Positions 9,996 to 16,543 of a DNA stretch of 36,719 nt are shown piece after piece. The number at the start of each line of letters is the position of its first letter. Position 1 is the stretch's first letter. Below the pieces are notes generated by a model. That model saw only the letters and a list, made by a program, of their open reading frames with translations. It did no database searches and was not told the DNA's origin. The position numbers and the translations under genes are program-made. Origin of the DNA: Coprobacter secundus. GTDB lineage: Bacteria > Bacteroidota > Bacteroidia > Bacteroidales > Coprobacteraceae. Location of the stretch: NCBI GenBank assembly GCA_000803105.1, contig JTDA01000024.1:1-36719 (forward strand), read 5' to 3'.

Positions 9996-10027
9996 CGAAA
10001 AACACAGTTTTTAAAGTTTGCCTCTGC
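9985..10027. repeat. Long inverted repeat overlapping a promoter
   Basis: GCAGAGGCAAAC at 9985-9996 is perfectly complementary to 10016-10027. Inside it AAAAAC (9998-10003) pairs with GTTTTT (10007-10012). The symmetry continues more weakly outward (GGCGAGC against CCAAGCC, then AT-rich flanks), giving an imperfect palindrome of roughly 90 bp. Its left arm contains the -33 element of the metallophosphoesterase promoter. Confidence 0.8.
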
Positions 10028-10314
10028 CAAGCCTATCCTATAAATATAAATAAAATTCAGGAGAAGAGCTCTGTGATTGACAAATACTCGATAATTTGTT
10101 GGAAAGAGAATGCCTTTATGGAAAGCCAAATAACGGAGATAATCTGCAAATTCCCTTTTTTAAGGAAATCTTATAATACAAAAGAGAATAAAAAAAGAAA
10201 ACTTTCTCCGGTAAAAAGGAAATAAAATCCCCTTATTACCCCCCTTTTTTCGTTATAAGAAAGAAAAACTTATAAAATATAATTACAGAATGAAACTATA
10301 TAGCATAAATTCTT
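9996..10314. other. Spacer between divergent genes
   Basis: Apart from the inverted repeat at its left edge, this AT-rich spacer holds only purine-rich and C/T-rich tracts (a run of As near 10190, a CCCCCC tract near 10243). No gene or further regulatory signal is convincing. Confidence 0.5.
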
Positions 10315-10322
10315 TACTTTTG
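10315..10322 (+). promoter_or_regulatory. Probable -7 box for the TPR gene
   Basis: TACTTTTG fits TAnnTTTG and lies 37 bp before the ATG. No clear TTTG is seen 19-21 nt upstream. Confidence 0.5.
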
Positions 10323-10359
10323 TGCATTCACTATAAGAATCAGGAATTTCAAGGCATTT

Positions 10360-12471
10360 ATGTATAAAAAAATATTTTTGAGTCTGGTACTGCTCATTTT
10401 GTCGATTACCGGAGTGTCGGCACAGATAAACACCGATAGAGTGATGAATATCGGACGCAATGCTCTCTATTTTGAAGATTATATACTATCGATACAGTAC
10501 TTCAATCAAGTAATCAAAGTGAAGCCCTATCTGGCCGACCCCTATTTTTATAGAGCCGTTGCCAAACTCAGCCTCGAAGACTATAAAGGAGCCGAAGAAG
10601 ACTGTGACAAATGTATAGAACGCAATCCCTTTATCATAGGAGCCTATCAGGTAAGAGGCATAGCCCGCCAAAACCTGGGAAACTATCAAGGTGCCATCGA
10701 TGACTATAACGAAGGCTTGAAATATGCCCCCGAAGACCGTACTTTCTTGGGAAATAAGGCGATTGCAGAAGTCCAGTTAAAGAAGTATGACGATGCCGAA
10801 GCCAGCTTTGCCGAGCTGATAAAGAAGCATCCCTCATATTACAACGCCTATTTGAGCCGTTCCCAGTTCTGGCTGGAAAAAAAGGACACACTGAAGGCAT
10901 TGGCCGATATGGATAAGGCGATAGAGCTCGACAAGCACCTCTCGTATGCCTATGCACAGAGGGCGATTATAAAATTCCAGTACGGAAAAGACTATCAGAG
11001 CGCACTGGACGATATGAATCAGGCACTGAAACTCGACCCCAATATGACATCCTACTATCTCAATCGCGGTATCATACGTTACTATATGGACGACTTGAGA
11101 GGAACAATGGACGATTACGACCGCGTAATAGAACTCGACGCCAATAACCTGATGGCACATTACAACCGCGGATTGCTGAGGATGCAAGTCGGAGAGCGTA
11201 ACAAAGCGATAGAAGATTTCTCGTTCGTATTGAAGTACGAGCCCGACAACTTCTTTGCCATATATAACAGAGCCATACTCTATGACCAGTTGGGAAATTA
11301 CAGGGCAGCCATCAGAGATTACGATAAAGTGCTTGCTCACTATCCCGATTTCTCAAGCGGATATTTTGCCCGTTCCGAAGCCAAACGCAAAATAAACGAC
11401 ACCGCAGGAGGTGAAAAAGACTATAAAAAAGCCATTGCCCTGTATGAGCAGCAGAAGAAAACCGGGGTAGGGTTGGGCAAACACAGCGGTGGAGATGACG
11501 AAGAAGATACCCAAACGGCCGAAGACAATGACAAGACCCGAAAAGAATCGGACAAGAACATAAACAAATTCGACCGGCTCTTGGTGGCTGACAATACCGA
11601 TATCAAAAGCAAGTACAAAGACGAAATACGAGGTCGCGTACAAGATAAAAACATAAAGATAGAAATAGAACCCTCCTTTGTCTTCTCTTATTATGAAAAA
11701 GAAGACAAGGTACGCTCCAATGTCCGTTATTCCAAAGAACTCGACGAGCTCAACCGTACCGGTATTTTACCAATGAAGCTGTTGATAACCAACTCGGAAG
11801 TATCCCTGACAACCGACCAAATCGAAAAACACTTCAATTCGTTGAACGACTATTCCAAACTGATAGAAATAAACCCTCAAAATCCGGTTCCCTATTTCTG
11901 TCGCGCCCTCGACTATATGCTTGTACAGGATTTTGCCAGCTCTATCGAAGACCTGAACCGTGTGGTTATGTTGAGTGATAACTTTATGTTCGCCTATTTC
12001 AACCGGGCAGCAGTACGGTTTAAGCAAATCGAATATAACATGTCGAGCGAAGCAGCGACGCAGTCCGACCTCTCCATAACCTCGCCTGCCTCCGGATTTT
12101 CAGCCCCGAAGCCCTTGCCCGGTATGGAAATGGGGACTTCTATGGCACCCGGAAAACAAAGCAAAGCCCTTTCTATGGAATACGAAATGGTGCTGCGCGA
12201 CTACGATAAGGTTATCGAGATGTCGCCCACATTCGTATATGCCTACTTCAACCGGGCCAATGTACGCTGTGCACAAAAAGACTTCCGGGCTGCATTGACC
12301 GATTACAACGAAGCCATACGCCTCAAACCCGATTTTGCCGATGCCTATTTCAACCGCGGATTAGTTTACGTCTTCTTGGGTGAAACCCAAAAAGGAATAG
12401 ACGATTTGAGCAAAGCCGGAGAGCTGGGAATTGTGTCCTCCTATAACATTATAAAACGCCTGAGCGATTGA
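10360..12471 (+). CDS. Exported tetratricopeptide-repeat protein
   Basis: 703 residues. The signal peptide is MYKKIFLSLVLLILSITGVS with cleavage near SAQ. A long TPR array covers residues about 25-360, with repeated YxxRAxxKxxLxDYxxAxxDxxxxIxxxP patterns (AVAKLSLEDYKGAEEDCDKC, GIARQNLGNYQGAIDDYNEG, AIIKFQYGKDYQSALDDMNQ). A charged, low-complexity linker follows at about 365-420 (GGDDEEDTQTAEDNDKTRKE). A second TPR block runs from about 490 to the end (NRANVRCAQKDFRAALTDYN). Such proteins scaffold protein complexes in the periplasm; the partner is unknown. The gene stands alone, with a promoter-like box upstream and a strong terminator after it. Confidence 0.85.
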   Translation: MYKKIFLSLVLLILSITGVSAQINTDRVMNIGRNALYFEDYILSIQYFNQVIKVKPYLADPYFYRAVAKLSLEDYKGAEEDCDKCIERNPFIIGAYQVRGIARQNLGNYQGAIDDYNEGLKYAPEDRTFLGNKAIAEVQLKKYDDAEASFAELIKKHPSYYNAYLSRSQFWLEKKDTLKALADMDKAIELDKHLSYAYAQRAIIKFQYGKDYQSALDDMNQALKLDPNMTSYYLNRGIIRYYMDDLRGTMDDYDRVIELDANNLMAHYNRGLLRMQVGERNKAIEDFSFVLKYEPDNFFAIYNRAILYDQLGNYRAAIRDYDKVLAHYPDFSSGYFARSEAKRKINDTAGGEKDYKKAIALYEQQKKTGVGLGKHSGGDDEEDTQTAEDNDKTRKESDKNINKFDRLLVADNTDIKSKYKDEIRGRVQDKNIKIEIEPSFVFSYYEKEDKVRSNVRYSKELDELNRTGILPMKLLITNSEVSLTTDQIEKHFNSLNDYSKLIEINPQNPVPYFCRALDYMLVQDFASSIEDLNRVVMLSDNFMFAYFNRAAVRFKQIEYNMSSEAATQSDLSITSPASGFSAPKPLPGMEMGTSMAPGKQSKALSMEYEMVLRDYDKVIEMSPTFVYAYFNRANVRCAQKDFRAALTDYNEAIRLKPDFADAYFNRGLVYVFLGETQKGIDDLSKAGELGIVSSYNIIKRLSD

Positions 12472-12554
12472 GACCCGGTCTGAATTTACCTCAAGGCAGC
12501 GACTTGGAAAATTTCTTTAGAAATTATGGATATTACTTAACTCATTCTTTTTCT

Positions 12555-12602
12555 TGAAAATGAGTTTGTTATGATTTTAACCTCCTCTCTTGAGAGGGGA
12601 GG
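12555..12602 (+). repeat. Dispersed repeat R1, copy a (truncated)
   Basis: GAAAATGAGTTTGTTATGAT followed by the palindrome core CTCTC-TTGA-GAGGGG. It shares the flank and core of the other R1 copies but lacks the downstream AAAGGGGTGTGTTACG part. Its core doubles as the terminator stem of the TPR gene. Confidence 0.75.
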
Positions 12603-12616
12603 TTAAAATTTTTTTC
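12575..12616 (+). terminator. Intrinsic terminator of the TPR gene
   Basis: A 15-bp stem (12575-12589 with 12594-12608, one G-T pair), TTGA tetraloop, then a run of seven Ts. The arms are built from an R1 repeat copy. Confidence 0.85.
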
Positions 12617-12644
12617 TTCTTAGTAATGAAAAGTCTAAGTAGAG

Positions 12645-12715
12645 ATATTTCCCCTCTTGAGAGGGGATAAAGGGGTGTGTTACGGAGAGAAGCGCGGCTT
12701 AGGCTGAGAGATATT
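12645..12715 (+). repeat. Dispersed repeat R1, copy b
   Basis: Core CCCCTCTTGAGAGGGG (12651-12666), then ATAAAGGGGTGTGTTACG, then a less conserved tail with GCGCGG. It sits next to copy a. The rest of the 12472-12988 spacer shows no gene; the reading frame across the repeats is explained by the repeats themselves. Confidence 0.85.
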
Positions 12716-12954
12716 ACGAGGTACAGTTTATATAAGATATTCAAGAATTCATTTTTTCTGCAAAAAATACGATGATAGAACAGGAATATATTAGAAATAA
12801 GCAACTTGCGCACTTTTTGCTAAAAGCAAGGTAATGACTTGACAACGGTCATAAATTCTGCGATATACAGTGTATTTCTGTCAAACAACTCTTATTTTGA
12901 TGCAAAGGTAGCACATTTTCTTGGAAATTCATCAAGTTACCAAATGAGATTTTG

Positions 12955-12962
12955 TATCTTTG
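12955..12962 (+). promoter_or_regulatory. -7 box for the XRE operon
   Basis: TATCTTTG fits TAnnTTTG and lies 26 bp before the ATG at 12989. It supports that start over the in-frame upstream codon at 12839, which would place the promoter inside the gene. No strong -33 box is visible. Confidence 0.55.
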
Positions 12963-12988
12963 AAACCGTAAGACAAAAGAATGTGAAT

Positions 12989-13192
12989 ATGAACCGAATA
13001 AAAGAGGCATTGAATGTTAAAGGCATTACCCAAACAGAGTTGGCAAACAGACTTGGAAAGACATTTAATATGGTCAATCTGTATGCCACAAACAAGGTGC
13101 AGCCGCCACTTCCTGTTTTATATCAAATTGCAGATATTTTGAACATTGATATTCGAGAACTTCTCATACCTAATAAGATAAAACAAATCTAA
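12989..13192 (+). CDS. Small XRE-family helix-turn-helix regulator
   Basis: 67 residues, almost entirely one HTH domain: MNRIKEALNVKGITQTELAN, then RLGKTFNMVNLYATNKVQPP and LPVLYQIADILNIDIRELLI. The pattern is that of Cro/C1-type repressors (TQTELANRLGKT as helix-turn-helix). The frame is open further upstream, but ATG 12989 follows a TAnnTTTG box and starts exactly at the domain. It is the first gene of a compact operon: 10 bp to the lipoprotein gene, then 16 bp to the CoiA-like gene. It probably regulates its own operon. Similar one-domain regulators control restriction-modification, phage and other accessory systems. Confidence 0.85.
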   Translation: MNRIKEALNVKGITQTELANRLGKTFNMVNLYATNKVQPPLPVLYQIADILNIDIRELLIPNKIKQI

Positions 13193-13202
13193 AACCATAA
13201 TT

Positions 13203-13658
13203 ATGAAAACGTTTGGTTTATTCTGTGCAATCGTTGTTGTAATCATACTACAAGCCTGTTCTACAAGTAAAGCTGTTATTTCTCACGGCATTGATTTGTC
13301 GAAGTATTCCTATGTTGTCTTTGGAAAAGAATCAACAGGGGACAGAGAACTTGATGATATTGTAATGGCTGTTCAAAATGAAATTGCTAATACAAAATTA
13401 GAAGTAATTTCGGAGCAAAACGGACTTGAGAAAATAGCACTTGGGGAATTTGTATTATCTCCAAATATTCATGTTTCAACAGAGAAATGGGATGGTGGGC
13501 ATACATATATAACAATCACTTTTTACGACTACAATACGAATCAAAGTATTGTAGTACTCAAAAGTAGTGGCATTGGCTTAACTATTTCTCAAGACCAAAA
13601 TATTGCTCTTGGCGCAATTCGGAAAAAATTAAAAAAAGTATTTGGGGATAAGCAATAG
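13203..13658 (+). CDS. Small lipoprotein of unknown function
   Basis: 151 residues. The N-terminus is a lipoprotein signal with lipobox LQAC (Cys19). The mature part begins STSKAVISHGIDLSKYSYVV and looks like a compact alpha/beta domain, ending in a Lys-rich helix (IRKKLKKVFGDKQ). It recalls small Bacteroidetes lipoproteins with a DLSKYxYVVFG opening, but I do not recognise a named family. It lies between an XRE regulator and a CoiA-like gene in a tight operon, so a shared role is likely but unknown. Base composition is AT-rich like its operon partners. Confidence 0.8.
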   Translation: MKTFGLFCAIVVVIILQACSTSKAVISHGIDLSKYSYVVFGKESTGDRELDDIVMAVQNEIANTKLEVISEQNGLEKIALGEFVLSPNIHVSTEKWDGGHTYITITFYDYNTNQSIVVLKSSGIGLTISQDQNIALGAIRKKLKKVFGDKQ

Positions 13659-13674
13659 ACATAACAGGGAAAAT

Positions 13675-14832
13675 ATGCAAAAACATTCTGCGTATCGTCT
13701 TACCTATGCTTTGAATGGGACGGGACAACTTGTTGATGTTGATGATGTGCCTGTTGGAAATAAATGCGGTTGTTTCTGTCCTGCTTGTAAAGAACCTTTA
13801 ATGGCTAAAAATCAAGGGATAAAACGAATGCATCATTTCGCACATCAATTAGGTACGGAATGTGATTATGCGATTGAATCAATGCTTCATCTTCTTGCAA
13901 AAGAAAAGATACGTGAAGCATTCTTGTCAAAATCCGAATTTTGGATAGAATTTGAGTATAAATCATTCTGTACAAACGTTGAGAAATGTAGATTCCTTAG
14001 ATATAATGAATGTTGCGAAAGTAAAAAACAACGATTTAACATCAAACAGTTTTATGATTCCTGCGAACAAGAAATACCATATGACAATATAAATCGTCGT
14101 TCTGATTTGAAAATATTCTCTTCAACAAATCCCCAAAGGAATCCGATTTATTTGGAATTCTTTGTCACTCACGCGAGTGATTTAGAAAAGCTGCATAGTG
14201 GTAATAAAATTATAGAAATATGCATAGAGTCGGAAGATGATATTTTGCAATTAGCAGAAAGTGGAATAGTTGAATCCAATAGCCACTATGTTGATGAATA
14301 TAACGATTTGGAAAGAGATTTACAGAAAGTTCGTTTTTATGGGTTTAAGAGAAAAGACTATAAGAATAGCCACATAAGTAATGAGATAGAATTTGTCAGA
14401 TACATTTTGTATAAGTCAGGAAAGACACAATGCTTTCAAGATGTATGTGATTGCAAAAGATTAGCGAAGTCTAAGACTTCGTCTTTGCTTGAAATCTGCA
14501 TTCATACTTCTGTCTCATTTGGCTTATATGAGCAAGTTAGATATATAGGTTTTCAAAAATTTAAGATACCTAATTGTATATTATGCAAGAATTACGTTGA
14601 TAGTTATAGCGGTATGGGAAAAATCTGCCGTATGTACAAGTATTTACAAATACCACAATATGAATCTTTTGATACTGCTCGTGCAAAAACATGCCGTTAC
14701 TTCGCAATAGAACAAGAGGAGATGCAGTCTGTGGTAAAAAATGGACTAAAAGAATGCTATACGATGTTTTGTGAGCAACAGGGTATAGATGATATATTTA
14801 CTTTGCAAAGCACACCTCGTAATCATAAATAA
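13675..14832 (+). CDS. CoiA-like protein (zinc-finger N-terminus, nuclease-like core)
   Basis: 385 residues from ATG 13675, which has AACAGGGA just upstream; a TTG 11 codons earlier overlaps the previous gene and is less likely. The N-terminus has the CoiA signature: CGCFCPACKEPLMAKNQGIK followed by RMHHFAHQ. The middle resembles the restriction-endonuclease-like core of the family: RRSDLKIF, then IYLEFFVTHASD, giving D...E-x-F with no obvious Lys. A Cys-rich C-terminal half (CDCKRLAK, CILCKNYVD, KICRMYKY, ARAKTCRYF) may bind a second metal. CoiA proteins are known from natural transformation, but many Bacteroidetes relatives lie in mobile or defence-like settings. The local context (XRE plus lipoprotein, AT-rich, repeat-flanked) favours an accessory role. 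Confidence 0.75.
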   Translation: MQKHSAYRLTYALNGTGQLVDVDDVPVGNKCGCFCPACKEPLMAKNQGIKRMHHFAHQLGTECDYAIESMLHLLAKEKIREAFLSKSEFWIEFEYKSFCTNVEKCRFLRYNECCESKKQRFNIKQFYDSCEQEIPYDNINRRSDLKIFSSTNPQRNPIYLEFFVTHASDLEKLHSGNKIIEICIESEDDILQLAESGIVESNSHYVDEYNDLERDLQKVRFYGFKRKDYKNSHISNEIEFVRYILYKSGKTQCFQDVCDCKRLAKSKTSSLLEICIHTSVSFGLYEQVRYIGFQKFKIPNCILCKNYVDSYSGMGKICRMYKYLQIPQYESFDTARAKTCRYFAIEQEEMQSVVKNGLKECYTMFCEQQGIDDIFTLQSTPRNHK

Positions 14833-14895
14833 AGCCATTGTAATGGCCAAAAGATACTACAAAAAAAATATCTATGCCTTTAGTTCATATAGGGT

Positions 14896-15753
14896 TCATT
14901 TTGCTTCATAATTTAAAAGACTATTCAAATACTTTTCATCTATAATCCCTACACGATATTTAGTGCCAGCCTTTAGATGTTTTTCTACAAATTTATTAGT
15001 TTCCTCAATATCTTTCATTTTTCTTTGAAACAACTCTTCTGATATGTTTATATCCTTACCACAAGTTAAATTGCAAAAAATACGTCCTTTATCGTCTTGA
15101 GTACAATGTTTATAAAAACGATAAGTAGCAGCAACCATTTGATTTTCCAAATTCTTTTGTTCTTCTGTCGAAACAGAAGAATGTGATGTCTGATTTGCAT
15201 ATACATCTGGAATTATTTCAATAAAGTCATTATCATTCACATATTCTTTGATAGTCTTAACCTTTACTTTTTGAACTATACTATCATTTGGGGGAGATAC
15301 AATACTTATTTCTGTAGCACTTTTAGTTTCACTGATATGCCTGTTCTTATTTGTATTCTCAATAATCTGTTTGTATAGTTGGGGTAATTTTTTGTCAAAT
15401 GGAGATGTTATTACGAAAGCACCACTCTCAATCTTGGCGTTTACTTGAGGTGTAGTTATTATAGAATCATTGAAAACAAATGCAATTTGTTTACCGATAG
15501 CTTTTTCTGTTTCAGAAGCCCATTTCTTGATTTTATGTTGGCTTATTTGTCCGAAAATAACATATTGCCCTAAATTACTTGTATCTAACCTTAAAGTAGC
15601 AAAATCATTGACAGCCAAAATAGGCTCTATTGATAGGCTATCTTTGTCTATTACATGATACCAACCGTTTTCTCTATGTACATGTTGGGATATTGCAATC
15701 ATAGAAAAGCACAGAGGGAAGGATAGCAGAATAAATAGGACTTTATTTTTCAT
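14896..15753 (-). CDS. Exported protein with a SecD P1-head-like domain
   Basis: 285 residues with an N-terminal signal peptide (MKNKVLFILLSFPLCFSMIA). Residues about 35-118 match the pattern of the SecD/SecF first periplasmic domain head: LAVNDFATLRLDTSNLGQYV, KKWASETEKAIGKQIAFVFN, DSIITTPQVNAKIESGAFVI. In SecD this is the (G)KxxAIVLDGxVxSAPxI...GxAxI unit. No membrane helices follow, so it is not SecD itself. The C-terminal half (residues 130-285) is polar, partly coiled, with one CNLTC pair, and is not recognised. It ends convergently, 63 bp from the CoiA-like gene. The function is unknown. Confidence 0.7.
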   Translation of the reverse strand: MKNKVLFILLSFPLCFSMIAISQHVHRENGWYHVIDKDSLSIEPILAVNDFATLRLDTSNLGQYVIFGQISQHKIKKWASETEKAIGKQIAFVFNDSIITTPQVNAKIESGAFVITSPFDKKLPQLYKQIIENTNKNRHISETKSATEISIVSPPNDSIVQKVKVKTIKEYVNDNDFIEIIPDVYANQTSHSSVSTEEQKNLENQMVAATYRFYKHCTQDDKGRIFCNLTCGKDINISEELFQRKMKDIEETNKFVEKHLKAGTKYRVGIIDEKYLNSLLNYEAK

Positions 15754-15826
15754 AAGTTATAGTTCTGTATTGATTTTTATTTCCCCTATTATCTTGAGTA
15801 ATCATCAAAAAAAGCCTTTATCGTTT

Positions 15827-16207
15827 TCATATATCAAAGGTATTTTCTGTCTCTATTGTACTCTCCGTTACCAATATAGACCCGTTTTTAACACCCTCTG
15901 TTATGGGCCTGTCAAAATATTGAAGGGTAATAACGTAACCTTTCAGCGTGTCATCTTCGTTGTAAGTTTGCGTGGCTTTTACTCTACCGTTACTAAATAT
16001 GAAAATCTTATCTGACAACCTCATGCAATAGGGGCGCAGACGTGGTTTCAAGACAGGCAAGGTGCATACCCTGTCGCTCATTTTTCTTCCCGGACGGAAG
16101 AAACATTCAAATTCGCTCTCGTTTTCCGACAAGAATCGAATGGAATATATCGTTCAGCTTCCGGCTGCCTTTACCAATCTCAATTTAGCTTTACTCGTAT
16201 TCTCTAT
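15827..16207 (-). pseudogene. Remnant of a Bacteroidetes toxin-like (TA-type) gene
   Basis: The C-terminal 70 residues read as an intact domain (LKPRLRPYCMRLSDKIFIFS, then NGRVKATQTYNEDDTLKGYV), a pattern I know from small Bacteroidetes proteins usually paired with an XRE antitoxin. Upstream in the same frame, after a TAnnTTTG promoter box, the N-terminal part continues (KAKLRLVKAAGS, IYSIRFLSENESEFECFF). The expected start codon is ATA (16205-16207), an in-frame TGA lies at 16154-16156, and the step from SEFECF to FRPGRKM is shorter than in intact relatives. No antitoxin gene is seen beside it. The family assignment is from memory; the broken start and stop are directly visible. Confidence 0.55.
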
Positions 16208-16219
16208 TTCTTTTCAGTA

Positions 16220-16227
16220 CAAAGGTA
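16220..16227 (-). promoter_or_regulatory. -7 box of the decayed toxin-like gene
   Basis: TACCTTTG on the - strand, 12 nt before the position of the expected start codon. It is a relic promoter. Confidence 0.45.
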
Positions 16228-16398
16228 CAATTAATATTTCATTTATAAGTAAAATAAGATGTCTTCTTATGCTAATATAACAGCGAAATAAAGATTTCCA
16301 ACAGAGGGAAAGAAAAAACAACCACCCTCTGTAACCGAAAAAAGCAGACCGGAAAAAGGAGCAAAAAGTTCCGTTGTATAATCTTTTTTATTAGAAAA

Positions 16399-16431
16399 TT
16401 TAGACAAGCTTTAAAATAATTACTACATTTG
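16399..16431 (+). promoter_or_regulatory. Promoter of the thrS-infC-rpmI-rplT cluster
   Basis: TTTA at 16399-16402, 21 nt, then TACATTTG at 16424-16431. The leader would be about 105 nt. It contains a weak possible stem (AGCAAC 16467-16472 with GTTGCT 16506-16511). AAGGAGAC at about 16528-16536 is an unusually good Shine-Dalgarno sequence for this phylum. Confidence 0.6.
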
Positions 16432-16543
16432 TAGCCTTGTAAAAGGAAAACTATAATATTTTTAACAGCAACGGGAAACAATCCCCTTATTTGATTTGTT
16501 TCTTTGTTGCTAAACAAGGAAATTATATAAGGAGACTAAAGTT

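Noticed and set aside
12577..12813. A 78-codon frame on the - strand
   Set aside because: It is created by the two R1 repeats (TPLYPLSRGE-type sequence); the same frame appears wherever R1 occurs, for example near 32000.
12839..12988. Longer XRE protein starting at 12839
   Set aside because: It would place the promoter box inside the gene, and the extra 50 residues have no domain pattern.
15770..16280. Two + strand frames (15770-16015 and 16062-16280)
   Set aside because: Antisense to the decayed toxin-like gene; the - strand reading has recognisable protein sequence and these do not.
16432..16543. T-box or other threonine-sensing leader before thrS
   Set aside because: No T-box sequence or specifier stem is visible, only a weak 6-bp stem.
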